A stretch of 52,934 nucleotides of DNA, from positions 1 through 52,934 of the forward strand of contig JAHFDY010000001.1 in the NCBI GenBank assembly GCA_023248735.1. Reading direction: 5' to 3'. The notes beneath the pieces were generated by a model. That model was not told the DNA's origin and made no database searches. It saw nothing but the letters and a program-made list of their open reading frames with translations. Source of the stretch: Myxococcales bacterium. GTDB lineage: Bacteria > Myxococcota_A > Polyangia > Polyangiales > Polyangiaceae. Shown in pieces: positions 34,509-44,700 of the stretch. Positions within the stretch are counted from its first letter, which is position 1. Each line of letters begins with the position of its first letter. Both the position numbers and the translations under genes were made by a program.

Positions 34509-36161
34509 ATGAGCCAAGAATCCCTCATCGGAAAATTGATCGGCGCTCGTTACAAAGTGACACGCATGCTCGGCGAAGGCGGCATGGGCTGCGTCTATGA
34601 GGCCGAACAGCAACTCGGCACAACGATTCGGAAGGTTGCCGTCAAGACGTTGCACCCACACTTGTCGCAGGACCCGAAGATTCAGGCGCGTTTCATGCGC
34701 GAAGTTGGCACGATCGCCGACCTTCATCATCCGAACACGATCCAGGTGTACGACTTCGGCACGACGGACGACGGTCAACTCTACATCGCGATGGAGTTCG
34801 TCGAAGGCAAGAGCATCGGAGAGATCCTCGAGAAAACGGGGCCACTCGAGCCAGCTCGCGTTGAGAACATCCTCAAGCAAGTAGTGGGATCGCTCGAAGA
34901 AGCGCACGGACAAGGCATCGTTCACCGCGATCTCAAACCAGAAAACGTGATCTTGACCGACAAAGCGGGAAAGAAAGACTGGGTTGAGGTTCTCGACTTT
35001 GGCATCGCGAAGCGGTCGAGCGAAGAAGACCCCAACGAGCAAAAACTCACCCAACAAGGCATGGTGCTCGGCACGCCACCTTACATGAGTCCGGAGCAAT
35101 TTACCGGTCGCCCGATCGACGTGCGGAGCGACATCTACGCGCTCGGCGTCATGACGTACGAAATGCTCACCGGCCAGTTACCTTTCGAGGCACAAACGGC
35201 GTGGGAGTGGGCGACGCAACACATGACCGCGCAGCCGAAGCCGATCGAGGTTCAGCCGGGCGGCGATCAAATTCCGCCGAAAATGCGCACGGCGATCATG
35301 CGTTCGCTCGCCAAGGATCCGAACGATCGCTTCGCAAGCGTCACCGAGTTTTTTGACGCGTTTGCGATGGGCCTCGCTCCCTCCGGTCGGGTGAACACGG
35401 CGTCGCTCGACCCGAAGCCAAGTGTTCGACAAAGCTCTGGCACTCAGGTTGGCGAGCCGATCGACGGAGCAATGCTCGGTGGTGGAGCGGCGATGGGCTA
35501 CGATGCTGGCGGCTACCAGCCTCCGGGGCCCAATCCAGGCCAGGCGCCGGCGTACGTTGGACAGCAAGGTCAAGGCGGTTACCCATCTGCCCAGCCGAGC
35601 TACCAACAGGCAGGCTACGCACAACCGCCGGCACCGCCATCGCGCCATCGCGGTGGCGGAAACAAGGGATTGATCGTCGGCGTCGCCGCGGTCGTCGGTG
35701 CTCTTTCGATCGGCGCGGGCGTCTTTGCGCTCAAGGGCAAGAGCAGGCCGCCCGTCACCCTCGATTTCCCGACGAACGCGATGACCTCGACTTCCGGCGG
35801 AGCGCCGGAGTCACCGACGGGTGGCACCGATGGAACGTCGCCTCAAGCGGGAGGCAGCATTCCCTCGCTCAACGACGGCAAGAGGCCGCACGTCGCCACC
35901 AATGGCCCGGGTGGAACGCCAGGGCTTCCCGCAAGCCCAAACCCAACGATGCCGCCGGGCACGACGACGACGACGAGCACGACGCCACCGGGCACGCCAA
36001 CCAGTCAACCGCCTTTACCACCTACAACAACGCCACCGCCTCCAACGCCGATTCCTGTCGTGACAGCTGCGCCAAGGAACGAGTTCGCGTGTAGCAAGGT
36101 CGCGACCGCGAGAACCTCAAGAGAGCGCGCAATGTGGATTCAGCAGTGCAACAAGAGGTGA
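34509..36161 (+). CDS. Transmembrane Ser/Thr protein kinase (second of tandem pair)
   Basis: 550 residues from ATG 34509. The kinase domain (about 15-280) is complete: GEGGMGCVYEA, VAVKTLHPHL, HRDLKPENVI, DFGIAKRS, SPEQ, and is closely similar to that of the gene before it, pointing to tandem duplication. It lacks the zinc ribbon. A Gly/Pro/Gln-rich linker leads to one membrane helix (about 396-417, IVGVAAVVGALSIGAGVFAL) and a Thr/Pro-rich outer tail ending CSKVATARTSRERAMWIQQCNKR, where two Cys could form a disulfide. It is probably co-transcribed with or derived from the upstream kinase. Confidence 0.93.
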   Translation: MSQESLIGKLIGARYKVTRMLGEGGMGCVYEAEQQLGTTIRKVAVKTLHPHLSQDPKIQARFMREVGTIADLHHPNTIQVYDFGTTDDGQLYIAMEFVEGKSIGEILEKTGPLEPARVENILKQVVGSLEEAHGQGIVHRDLKPENVILTDKAGKKDWVEVLDFGIAKRSSEEDPNEQKLTQQGMVLGTPPYMSPEQFTGRPIDVRSDIYALGVMTYEMLTGQLPFEAQTAWEWATQHMTAQPKPIEVQPGGDQIPPKMRTAIMRSLAKDPNDRFASVTEFFDAFAMGLAPSGRVNTASLDPKPSVRQSSGTQVGEPIDGAMLGGGAAMGYDAGGYQPPGPNPGQAPAYVGQQGQGGYPSAQPSYQQAGYAQPPAPPSRHRGGGNKGLIVGVAAVVGALSIGAGVFALKGKSRPPVTLDFPTNAMTSTSGGAPESPTGGTDGTSPQAGGSIPSLNDGKRPHVATNGPGGTPGLPASPNPTMPPGTTTTTSTTPPGTPTSQPPLPPTTTPPPPTPIPVVTAAPRNEFACSKVATARTSRERAMWIQQCNKR

Positions 36162-36217
36162 CCGCCGCAATCGGACGCGCCCTGTATTTCCGACTCCGCG
36201 AAATCGCTCGTCACTCC

Positions 36218-37015
36218 CTAGTCACGAACGGCGAAATACGCGTCGCCGTCTTCTCGACTAAGCTCGAGGAGCGCCGAGCACCCCGAGAGCTTCGCGACAT
36301 AGGCGGAGAGAGCGCGCGCCGTGTCGCGATCGGTTGCAAAGTAGGGCGTCGAAAGTTCCCACACGGTGCGGTCGAGCAATTCGTCTACGAGCTTGGCCGA
36401 CTCACTCCGGGCAACCCCCGGCAGACTCGGGTTCTTTCCTCCCCATGCAAACGTGCGCGGCTCGCGCGAGAAGGTTCCAACGAGCACTGAGGGCAGTCGC
36501 AACACGAGCTCGTTCTTGCTCCGAAATTCAACGTTGCCTTGCTCAAGATCGACGCGCATCGTTTCGTAACCCGTGAAGTTGTGTTTCGCTCGCAGCGTTG
36601 AGAGTGCCTCAAACCGCCATTGCTCGACTTCGTCGCGCGCGCGATCAAAACTAGGGCTCGGTGCACGAACAAGACCGGGCAAAAAGGCGAACGTCTCGTC
36701 TTCCTCCTTGCGAACAAAGGTGCCACCCTCCGTGATCTCAAGGTCCGCATCAGAGAGCGCCGAGAATGCCTCGACGAGCTTGCCGAGCGGAACAAGCGCG
36801 TCGGTGAAACCTGACGCTTGAAACACGCGCTCAACGAGACTCTCATCGCCAACAATTTCTTCAACGTCGATCGAACTCACGAGAAAACCCTGCGGCGTCT
36901 CCTTCACGTGCACGAGCAGGCGCCCCCACTCCGTCGCAGCGAAGTGCTCGATGAGCAACGTGCGCAACTCGGAAATCAGGTCGCTGTACTGTTCGCGATG
37001 TTCGGCTGCCACCAT
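36218..37015 (-). CDS. Uncharacterised protein (possibly DUF6882-like)
   Basis: 265 residues from ATG 37015. The N-terminal ~90 residues (EQYSDLISELRTLLIEHF, GRLLVHVKETPQGFLVSSID) look like an alpha/beta domain of the immunity or DUF600 type. The C-terminal half includes EQWRFEALSTLRAKHNF, a strand-rich stretch VLVGTFSREPRTFAWGGKNPSLP and a helical end, a layout recalling DUF6882 proteins, but I cannot confirm this by eye. There is no signal peptide or membrane segment. It lies 28 bases downstream of a SUMF1-like gene on the same strand. Function unknown. Confidence 0.6.
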   Translation of the reverse strand: MVAAEHREQYSDLISELRTLLIEHFAATEWGRLLVHVKETPQGFLVSSIDVEEIVGDESLVERVFQASGFTDALVPLGKLVEAFSALSDADLEITEGGTFVRKEEDETFAFLPGLVRAPSPSFDRARDEVEQWRFEALSTLRAKHNFTGYETMRVDLEQGNVEFRSKNELVLRLPSVLVGTFSREPRTFAWGGKNPSLPGVARSESAKLVDELLDRTVWELSTPYFATDRDTARALSAYVAKLSGCSALLELSREDGDAYFAVRD

Positions 37016-37043
37016 GCGGCCGGCGTAGTAGCACAGTGGGACG

Positions 37044-37937
37044 CTAGCGGGCCTGCTTGATGCCAGCTCCGTTGGCCTGCAACAACGGCCTGGGTCCGCT
37101 CGTGCGACCGACCTCGCCGCAACACCGGAACCCAATTTGGTAGCCGGAATGCCAAATGTTATGGTCGGTCGTCATCGGCCGGCAGCGGTTGCGCACGGGT
37201 CCCCAGTAGCCGCCTTTGAGTCCGCTAACGTAGGGAGTCTCCTTGATGGTTCCCTTTTCATTCTGGACCCACTCGTCGACGTTCCCAGTCATGTCTTGCA
37301 CACCGAACGGGCTACGGCACGATTCGCGAGCGCCGGAGTTGTCACGTTGATCGACGCGTGCGATCTCCGCGGCGCGCAGCTTGGGGTCCCCGTACGCGTC
37401 GTTGTTCGGCATGATGTACTCCCGGTCGATATTGCAGGCCTGGGAGTCGCGCTTGAAGCCGTACGGATACGGAAAGCGCTCTTGGCCCTCGCACGCGAGC
37501 GTCCACTCCCTGTCCTTGCAAAGGCGTTTGCCAATGGCACCGCAGAAATCACGCGACTCTTCCCACGTCACACCCACAACCGGCTTGAGGCCGCGCAGAT
37601 TGGGAAATTCGTAGCGATCAATGCAAAAATGGCGACGCTCCGGCTTGCCGTAGCATCGCGCGGTGGGCCGATACTCGATGCAGCGATCGCGCTTCTCTTG
37701 GCCTTTCACGAACTGCGTGCAGATCTGCTCGACTGTCGGGCAGTAGTCACCCTCGACTTCGACCATGTCGCTTGGGCAGGGCTCCGCGCCCTTCGCGACG
37801 AGAGGCGCCGTTCCGAAACTCGCCAACTTCTTTTCGTCGCTCTTTTCGCCCTTTTCGGGTGAGGGAGGAGGCGCAGCGATGCTTCTGGCCGCGAGCGTGA
37901 GCCCGAGCAGAGACATCAGCGCGATTCTTAAGGCCAT
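37044..37937 (-). CDS. Exported formylglycine-generating-enzyme (SUMF1)-like protein
   Basis: 297 residues from ATG 37937, with GAGGGG four bases upstream. An N-terminal signal peptide is present (ALMSLLGLTLAARSIAA). The SUMF1/FGE fold is shown by VVGVTWEESRDFCGAIGKRLCKDREWTLACEG, DMTGNVDEWV and the C-terminal GGYWGPVRNRC...YQIGFRCC. At the copper site only the first cysteine (W+7, in RNRCRP) matches FGE, and the second (W+12) is Thr. Catalytic conversion of Cys to formylglycine is therefore unlikely. An extra set of cysteines in the first ~110 residues suggests disulfides. A paralogue is at 45301. Confidence 0.85.
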   Translation of the reverse strand: MALRIALMSLLGLTLAARSIAAPPPSPEKGEKSDEKKLASFGTAPLVAKGAEPCPSDMVEVEGDYCPTVEQICTQFVKGQEKRDRCIEYRPTARCYGKPERRHFCIDRYEFPNLRGLKPVVGVTWEESRDFCGAIGKRLCKDREWTLACEGQERFPYPYGFKRDSQACNIDREYIMPNNDAYGDPKLRAAEIARVDQRDNSGARESCRSPFGVQDMTGNVDEWVQNEKGTIKETPYVSGLKGGYWGPVRNRCRPMTTDHNIWHSGYQIGFRCCGEVGRTSGPRPLLQANGAGIKQAR

Positions 37938-38057
37938 CGTTCCCCTCGCAAGTTAGCCACCCGTTCGATGCGTAAGACGATCCCCACTAGGAGACGGATC
38001 ATTCGCGCGCCGCATTACCCCAAATGAAGACGTGGGCCAATGTCGCGAAGTGTCCGA

Positions 38058-38110
38058 CCTAACGAAGGCTACTTCTCTAGTAATGGGGAGCCAACTTCTG
38101 GGGTGTTAGG
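38058..38110 (+). repeat. Imperfect inverted repeat upstream of SDR gene
   Basis: CCTAAC (38058-38063) and GTTAGG (38105-38110), with further matches GAAG/CTTC and GGCT/AGCC inside, form an interrupted hairpin that ends ten bases before the SDR start codon. The direct repeat ACTTCT occurs at 38071 and 38094. It may be a leader structure or an operator pair. Function is not known. Confidence 0.35.
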
Positions 38111-38119
38111 CTCGCAGCA

Positions 38120-38959
38120 ATGAGCGCAATCGATCAGGGCATTGTCATGGTAACCGGCGCTTCGGCGGGCATCGGTGAGGCGCTCGCGACGCAACTTGCT
38201 TCGCGCGCAAAAGTGCTCATTTTGGTCGCAAGACGTCGCGATCGTCTCGAGGCATTGGCCACAAAGCTCAAGGCGACAAATGCAAGCCTCGAGGTCAGCA
38301 TTTTTGAATGCGATCTCACGAACGGAACCGATCGCGAACGGATGGTCAAAGACGTTGACGAACGACATAGCCGGGTCGACGTCCTCATCAACAACGCGGG
38401 TGTGGGAGACATGTCACTCTTCGACCTCGCGGATTGGAAGAAGCTCGACATGATGATCGCACTCAACGTCACCGCGCTCACGCATCTTACGCACCACTTC
38501 GTGCGTGGCATGGTTGCGAGAGGCAAGGGCGGCATCCTCAACGTGAGCTCCGGCTTCGGTTTGGTCGTCATGCCGGCGTTCACCGCATACTGCGCGACGA
38601 AGCACTACGTCACCGGTCTCACCGAAGGGCTGGCCATGGACCTGCGTGGCACCGGCGTCACGGTGACACAGACGTGCCCGGGCCCGGTGGCAACTGAGTT
38701 CATTGACAACGTCGGCGACAATTTCATGGGCCAAGCACCGCCTGGGCTCCTGCAAATCAGCGCTGAAAAATGCGCGAGGCAATCGCTTGCAGCCTTCGAC
38801 CGACGAAGCGTCCTGACCATTCCGGGTTTCGTAGCTGCGCTCGGTACGTATATAGGTGCCGCACTACCTCGGTGGTTTCGGCGGCTCTTCTTCGGACTTA
38901 CTTCAGCGATGATCCGCGACAAACAAGTCGCCGCGCTGGCGGCAAAGGCGAGTGCCTAA
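38120..38959 (+). CDS. Short-chain dehydrogenase/reductase (SDR, classical)
   Basis: 279 residues. This is a Rossmann-fold SDR with TGASAGIGE near residue 12 (NADP-type loop followed by RRRDR, favouring NADPH), NNAGVGD, and the catalytic Ser in NVSSGFG, Tyr and Lys in YCATKHY. The protein is longer than the 250-residue core; a C-terminal segment (PGFVAALGTYIGAALPRWFRRLFFGL) is hydrophobic and could be a membrane-associated tail, as in DltE/DHRS7-like SDRs. Substrate unknown. Its stop codon overlaps that of the convergent hydrolase gene. Confidence 0.93.
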   Translation: MSAIDQGIVMVTGASAGIGEALATQLASRAKVLILVARRRDRLEALATKLKATNASLEVSIFECDLTNGTDRERMVKDVDERHSRVDVLINNAGVGDMSLFDLADWKKLDMMIALNVTALTHLTHHFVRGMVARGKGGILNVSSGFGLVVMPAFTAYCATKHYVTGLTEGLAMDLRGTGVTVTQTCPGPVATEFIDNVGDNFMGQAPPGLLQISAEKCARQSLAAFDRRSVLTIPGFVAALGTYIGAALPRWFRRLFFGLTSAMIRDKQVAALAAKASA

Positions 38960-40185
38960 GGCTGCGGTCGTTTCTCTTTTGGAAACACCTGCGCCATCGC
39001 TTTTAGGAAAAGAAAGTGCTCGCGCAGCCCAAGCGCTATCGGCTTGCCGGATGTCAGAAAGCCCACGGATAGCTCGCGATCAGGGTCCGCCCAACCCATC
39101 GAGTTGACGAAGCCATAGTGCCCGAACGCGTGTGGTGTGTCGGGGCCAAACAGGCTGAGATGGTTCGCGCCAAGCATGAAACCGAGGCCGTAGCGAACTG
39201 GAAAAATGAGCGTGAGGTCCGCTTCGAGATATGCGCTTTCGGCGAGCGCGCGATGCACTGTCTTTGCATCGAGAATGCGCTTGCCTTCGAATTGTCCTTC
39301 GCGAAGTAACATTTCGAAAAATTTTCCCAAATCCGACGCCGTCGTCACGACATTTCCCGAGGGAACAACGGTCGCCAAGAAGCGAGGGTCGTTCGAAAGC
39401 GAGACCGCGCGCTCAAACGAAACACCCAACGCTCGCTTCACAAGATGTGAAGCACCAGGAGGCATGGCGATTCCGGTGAGCGAGTTCTCTGCAACTTTGT
39501 CGACGTCTTGGCGGGGCACGCCATAGTTGAACCAACGCAGCCCAAGGGGCTTGGTGATGGCATCTGTAATGATTTCGCGAAGGTCCTTCCCTGTCACGCG
39601 TTCGGCGATCGCCCCCAAAATGAAACCGCCAGTGATCGCATGATATCCTTGGCGCCTTCCGGGTACCCACGCCGGCTTCGACTCGGCGAGAAGCTCGAGA
39701 ATGCGACCCGGTAGCAGGAGCAGATCTGGATCATTGTGCCCCGCAACGGATGGCAGACCCGCTCGGTGCGTCAGGATGTGACGAATCGTGATCCGATGTT
39801 TGCCGTACTTGCCGAACTCAGGAAGGTAATCGACAACAAGATCGTCCAGCCGAAGAAAATTCTGTTCGTCAAGCCAGTGAATCAAAATAGCGGTGATTGA
39901 TTTCGAAATTGAGAACGCGCAAAACGGCGTGTTTTCGGTGGCGAGAACCTTGACCTCACCCGGACGCGGCCGGGGATCGTTGCCACGCGAGTGACCAATC
40001 GCACGATTGAGCACAACGCGACCTTTGTGGCGGACGCAGAGCGAGATGGCGGGATGCGCGCCCGATCGATAGAGCGCCTCCACCGCGTCCCAAACCAAGG
40101 ACACGGGCTGAGATGTTGTCTCTTCCTCACCAATGCTCGTCACGAGAGAGAGGTCCTTTGGAAGAGACACGCGGCGCACTGTCAT
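38956..40185 (-). CDS. Serine hydrolase with beta-lactamase (class C/EstB) fold
   Basis: 409 residues from ATG 40185 (GTG 40200 also possible). The fold signatures are AFSISKSITAIL with the active-site SxxK (Ser-Ile-Ser-Lys), a Tyr motif region YHAITGGFILGAIAE, and HYGFVN in place of KTG, as in carboxylesterases and LACTB-like peptidases rather than true antibiotic-inactivating enzymes. No signal peptide is evident, so it is likely cytoplasmic. The stop codon overlaps the SDR stop on the opposite strand by two bases. The physiological substrate cannot be read from the sequence. Confidence 0.88.
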   Translation of the reverse strand: MTVRRVSLPKDLSLVTSIGEEETTSQPVSLVWDAVEALYRSGAHPAISLCVRHKGRVVLNRAIGHSRGNDPRPRPGEVKVLATENTPFCAFSISKSITAILIHWLDEQNFLRLDDLVVDYLPEFGKYGKHRITIRHILTHRAGLPSVAGHNDPDLLLLPGRILELLAESKPAWVPGRRQGYHAITGGFILGAIAERVTGKDLREIITDAITKPLGLRWFNYGVPRQDVDKVAENSLTGIAMPPGASHLVKRALGVSFERAVSLSNDPRFLATVVPSGNVVTTASDLGKFFEMLLREGQFEGKRILDAKTVHRALAESAYLEADLTLIFPVRYGLGFMLGANHLSLFGPDTPHAFGHYGFVNSMGWADPDRELSVGFLTSGKPIALGLREHFLFLKAMAQVFPKEKRPQP

Positions 40186-40250
40186 CAGAGATTCACCCAC
40201 TCTACGATTGTACGAATGCAGCCCGTCTTAGACCACGTTTCAACAATGCG

Positions 40251-41141
40251 ATGACCGAGAGGCGCGAACTCCTGCGGGGCGTGGCGCTAACAGCGAGCCT
40301 TGCGATCGCTGCGTGGCTCTTTCCGATTTGGCGACTCGGACGCGTTTTCTTTGCGGCGGGGCTGTCCTCGGCCAACGGTGCGTTGGCCGCGCAGTGCGCA
40401 TTTCTGGCCGCTGTCCTGCTTGGCGCCGCTCTCGTCCTTCGAGGATCGGCGCGCCGGTGGCTCGGCCTTGAGCACGCACGGGGCGTGGGCCAGGCGGCGT
40501 TCTTCGCGCTCCCCTCACACGTCGCCACAACTTGGGTTGCCCTTGCGGTGGCCTTTCCTGCGATCACTCGGGATCTGGAGCGTCACGGGGCGACGGTGCG
40601 AACGCATGCCGCACCGCTTGTGCGAATTACGACGGAAGGGCCACTATTGGCCACCCTTCTCTCGAGCACAATCATCGCGGCGATTTTTGAGGAAACGTTT
40701 TTTCGCGGACTTCTGTGGACATCGATCACGCGCGTGACCGACAAGTTCCGTACCGTGACGATGTGGCACGAGGTCCTTTCGGCCATCGTGCCGCTCCTCT
40801 CGTGCACGCTCATCTTCGCGCTCCTTCACGCCGATACACCTGGCGGCTTAGGCGTCGTGCGAGTCGTTTCGGCGACCGTCCTTGGCCTCGTGTGCGGGCT
40901 CTGGCGTCTCTTCACAAAGAGCACCGTGCCCGGCATCCTCATCCACGCGATCAACAACTTGGTCGCCACTGGACGAGCGCGTGGTTGGACGGGAACAGCT
41001 GTGAAAGATCAGATCTTTGGAGTCCCCGCCATTCTCATCGTCCTCGCAACATTCAGCCTCATGGTTCTTGGCGTCATGTTTTGGATAGCGCACAGCCGCA
41101 CGTCGAAACTCGTTGAGGACGAGGCCAAATACCTCAATTGA
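40251..41141 (+). CDS. CPBP-family intramembrane metalloprotease (CAAX-like)
   Basis: 296 residues from ATG 40251, divergent from the hydrolase gene. Seven to eight hydrophobic segments are evident. The catalytic signature of CPBP/Abi proteases is present: EETFFRG (EExxxR), FALLHA (FxxxH) and HAINN (HxxxN). Family members cleave membrane proteins or prenylated peptides, and in some cases protect against self-produced bacteriocins. It is followed after 24 bases by a TetR-type regulator gene on the same strand, which may control it. Confidence 0.9.
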   Translation: MTERRELLRGVALTASLAIAAWLFPIWRLGRVFFAAGLSSANGALAAQCAFLAAVLLGAALVLRGSARRWLGLEHARGVGQAAFFALPSHVATTWVALAVAFPAITRDLERHGATVRTHAAPLVRITTEGPLLATLLSSTIIAAIFEETFFRGLLWTSITRVTDKFRTVTMWHEVLSAIVPLLSCTLIFALLHADTPGGLGVVRVVSATVLGLVCGLWRLFTKSTVPGILIHAINNLVATGRARGWTGTAVKDQIFGVPAILIVLATFSLMVLGVMFWIAHSRTSKLVEDEAKYLN

Positions 41142-41165
41142 AGCGCGATCCCGTATCGTAAGTCG

Positions 41166-41756
41166 ATGGCGCCCACCGTTCGACGGACCCAGGCTGAGCG
41201 ACGAGAGACTACGCAGCGCGCAATCCTCGAAGGCGCCGCGCGTGCACTTGAAGAAGTCGGCTACAACAAGTTCACGACCGCCTTCGCGTGCGAGAGAGCA
41301 GGCGTATCGCAAGGTGCGCTGTTCCGTTACTTCCCAACGAAAAACGCGCTGGTCGTCGCCGCTGCACGCCACATCTTCGCGCAACTGCGCGACTCTTTCG
41401 GCTCGCAGCTCCTTAAGGGCAAGGGGCGCCCGACCGAGGCGAAAGCAGTCGCTGCGCTTTGGGACGTGTTCTCTTCGCCAACGCTCCGCGTGATCTATGA
41501 GTTGTATTGCGCGGCAGCCACAGAACCCGAGATCGCCGAAGGGCTAAGGCCTATCGTCGACGAACACACCGAGGCCACGCACCTTGCCGCGTCTCGTCTG
41601 TTCCCAGTCCACGCACGAGAGAAGAGCTTTCACGCGCTCATCGACATGATGCTCTTCTCGATGCAAGGCGCGTCGCTGCAGTTCTGCGCGCGACGCGATC
41701 CTGCGCGGGGCCGCGCACTTCTCGAGTTTCTCGTCGATGCCGTCGAAGCGAAGTGA
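41166..41756 (+). CDS. TetR-family transcriptional regulator
   Basis: 196 residues. The N-terminal helix-turn-helix is typical: RETTQRAILEGAARALEEVGY followed by TTAFACERAGVSQGALFRYFPTKNALV, the TetR recognition helix. The C-terminal ligand-binding domain (about 70-196) is helical and includes a His/Met-rich stretch (HALIDMMLFSMQGASLQF). The ligand is unknown. It sits 24 bases after the CPBP protease and may autoregulate the two. It ends nine bases before the convergent mfd stop, so no terminator fits between them except shared. Confidence 0.92.
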   Translation: MAPTVRRTQAERRETTQRAILEGAARALEEVGYNKFTTAFACERAGVSQGALFRYFPTKNALVVAAARHIFAQLRDSFGSQLLKGKGRPTEAKAVAALWDVFSSPTLRVIYELYCAAATEPEIAEGLRPIVDEHTEATHLAASRLFPVHAREKSFHALIDMMLFSMQGASLQFCARRDPARGRALLEFLVDAVEAK

Positions 41757-41765
41757 GGAGGCTCA

Positions 41766-44700
41766 TCACCTCATCAAGCGGGACAGCTCGCTCAGCATGG
41801 TCTCGGCGTTGGTAAGACCGTCGCCACCTTCGAATCGTCTAGTAAGTTTACCATCTGGCGTGAGGTGGTAGCGGCTCTTTGGGTGTGCAGCGAGTTCAAG
41901 TAGCTTCCCACCGTCAAATGGCGTGTCCCCACGAAGATGCAGCGTGACGAGTTTTGCGTTCGCCTCGCAGCCGAGTGCGCGAACGCTTCGGAGCTCTGTC
42001 TTGAGCCGCATGAGCTGCAAGAGCGCAAGGGCTTCGCGCGGGGGGGGGCCGAATCGGTCTTCCATCTCTGCTGCTATCTCATCGACATGTGCTTCGTCGA
42101 TGGCGCTCGCGAGCCGCTTGTAGAGCGACAGACGCAGACCTACGTCTCCGACATATTCCTCGGGCAGGAGTGCCGACACGTCGAATGCGAGCTCTGGGTC
42201 AACTTCGTGAACTATCGTCTCTCCACGAAGTTCGGAACAGGCGTCGTCGAGCATCTGGCAGAAGAGCTCAAGACCAACGCTCGCCATCGAGCCCGACTGC
42301 TCCGCGCCGAGCAAATCACCTGCGCCGCGTAGCTCGAGATCCAGCGACGCGATCTGAAACCCAGATCCAAGTTCGGTGTGTCGTTCGAGTGCCTCGATAC
42401 GCGTTCGCGATTCATCGGTCATCTGGTCTGCGGGGGGCACTAAGAGGTAACAGTACGCGCGTTCCTTTGAGCGCCCTACGCGGCCCCTCAATTGATAGAG
42501 CTGTGCGAGGCCGAAGTTGTCGGCCCGATCGATGATCATCGTATTCGCTCTCGGAATGTCGAGCCCGCTCTCAACGATCGCGGTCGACACAAGCACGTCG
42601 TAACGACCCTCAAGAAAGTCGAGCATCACGTCCTCTAGAACTCCGCTCTCTTGCAGCGATCCATCGGGGTCGCGGTGCTTGACCTTTCCCATCTGACCGT
42701 GAGCAACCGCAATGCGAGCGTTGGGGACAATTTCTCGCAGCTTCTGTGCTCGCTCGTAGAGGCCGTCAATGCGACCAAACACATAAAATACTTGCCCGCC
42801 GCGGCTAAGCTCGCGCGTCACGGCCTCGCGAATGATCTGTGCATCATACAGCGAGACAACAGTTCTTACGGCCCGGCGGTCGGCTGGCGGCGTCGTGATG
42901 AGTGAAAGGTCGCGGAGCTTCGTCACGGCCATTTGCAGCGTTCGCGGAATCGGAGTCGCCGACAACGTGAGCACGTCAACGTGGTTGCGCATCTGCTTCA
43001 TGCGCTCCTTGTGGGTCACGCCGAAACGCTGCTCCTCATCGACGACGAGCAATCCCAATTGCTTGAAGTGCACGTCCTTCGAAAGGAGCCGGTGCGTGCC
43101 AATGACGATGTCAACGGAACCGTCCTTCAGACCTCTTAGCGTGGCGCTCGCACCCTTGGCCGATGTGAAACGGGATAGTCCGCGGACGTTCACGCCAAAA
43201 TTCGCCATACGTTGGTCAAACGTTCGAAGGTGTTGCTGGGCAAGAATCGTCGTCGGGCAGAGTAAAGCCACTTGCCTTCCTGCGAGCGCCACTCGAAACG
43301 CCGCTCGAAGAGCTACTTCGGTCTTCCCGAACCCGACGTCGCCACACACCAATCGGTCCATCGGACGCCCGCGCTCGAGATCTGAACCGACGTCTGCGAT
43401 TGCCCTCGCTTGATCCTCAGTTTCCTCAAAAGGAAATGTCGCTTCGAATGCGAAGTAGTCGTCGTCTGCTATTGGCAGCGCCTCGCTCACCGCAGCACTT
43501 CGTTCGGCGTAGAGCCTCAAAAGCTCGTCGGCAAGTTCTTGGACGTGCCGACGAACCCTCGCCTTTGTCTTGGAGAAAGTCGATCCGCCGAGTCGATCGA
43601 GCGCTGGGCTTGCTCCCTCTCCACCGGAGAATTTCTGAATTTGATTGAGGCGGTACACCGGCAGATAGAGCCGATCGCCGCCACCATACTCAACGGCGAT
43701 AAGATCGATTTGCGTGTGGCCAAGGTCTTTGTGAACGAGACCCTGATAGCGCCCAATGCCATGGTCTGTGTGGACCACGAGCTCGCCCACGGCAAGCGAT
43801 CGCAGGTCTTCGAGGAACGCTCGGGCCCCATCGGTCTTCTGTGACTCTCGACGCTTCGAAGCCGCTTTTCCTCCGAGCACCTCGTTCTCAACGACGAAGC
43901 ACACTTTTTCGTGAGGGAGGAGCAGGCCGCGTGAAAGTGATCCTACGATGATACGAATGCTCTCAGCGTCGACCAGTGCTTGCGATCCGCCCGATGCGGT
44001 AACGACGATCGCCGCGATGCTCTGATGACGAAGAAGCGCGCCGAGCCGTTCGGCTTGCGTGAGGGTTCGCGCAACGAGCGTGACCGTGATGCCTGACGCG
44101 TGCCAATCAGCAACGCGACGTTTGAGGGGAGCAAAGTCACCCGCGTGTCCCTTCGTGCCGCGCGACTCCTTCATTGCGAAGCCGAGCTCGCGTTGGTCAA
44201 ACGATTCGATGTGCAAGGCCGCCGCATCACCGATCTCACGGAACGCGATGCACCTTCTTTCATTAAGAAGCGCCTTGGCATCGGCGGCGCCCAGAAGGAA
44301 CGCGTCGGGAGCAAAGTGGGGCATTCCTTCTCGCGTCGCTTCTTCTCGCGCATAGCGTGCCGCATCGGCTTCCCACACTTCGTTGAGGTCCCCATCGCCG
44401 ACGACGACAACGACCGCTTGCTGCGGAAGGTATGCGGCGATGGGATCGAGCGCATCGTAGAACGCCGGCAAGTAGCCGTCGGCACCGAAGAATGCGCGTG
44501 CCGTCGTCACGTCCTCGATCAGTGCCCGGGCCTTCATCGTCGGCACGTTCATCGCATCGGCAATCTCCGAAAGGCTTGCACGCGCCGATCGAACATAAGC
44601 CTCGTTGACAATCGCTTCTCGCACCGGCGTGATCTCGATAGAGGACAGGTGAGCGTCGCGTTTCGTCTTTTGATCGAACGGATCGAACGGGCGCATGGAC

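Noticed and set aside
34248-35099. 283-codon minus-strand frame opposite the second Ser/Thr kinase
   Set aside because: It lies across two complete kinase genes on the other strand and has no recognisable motif.
35930-36060. Thr/Pro/Ala-rich repeats as a tandem DNA repeat
   Set aside because: They are low-complexity codons of the kinase's outer tail rather than a separate repeat element.
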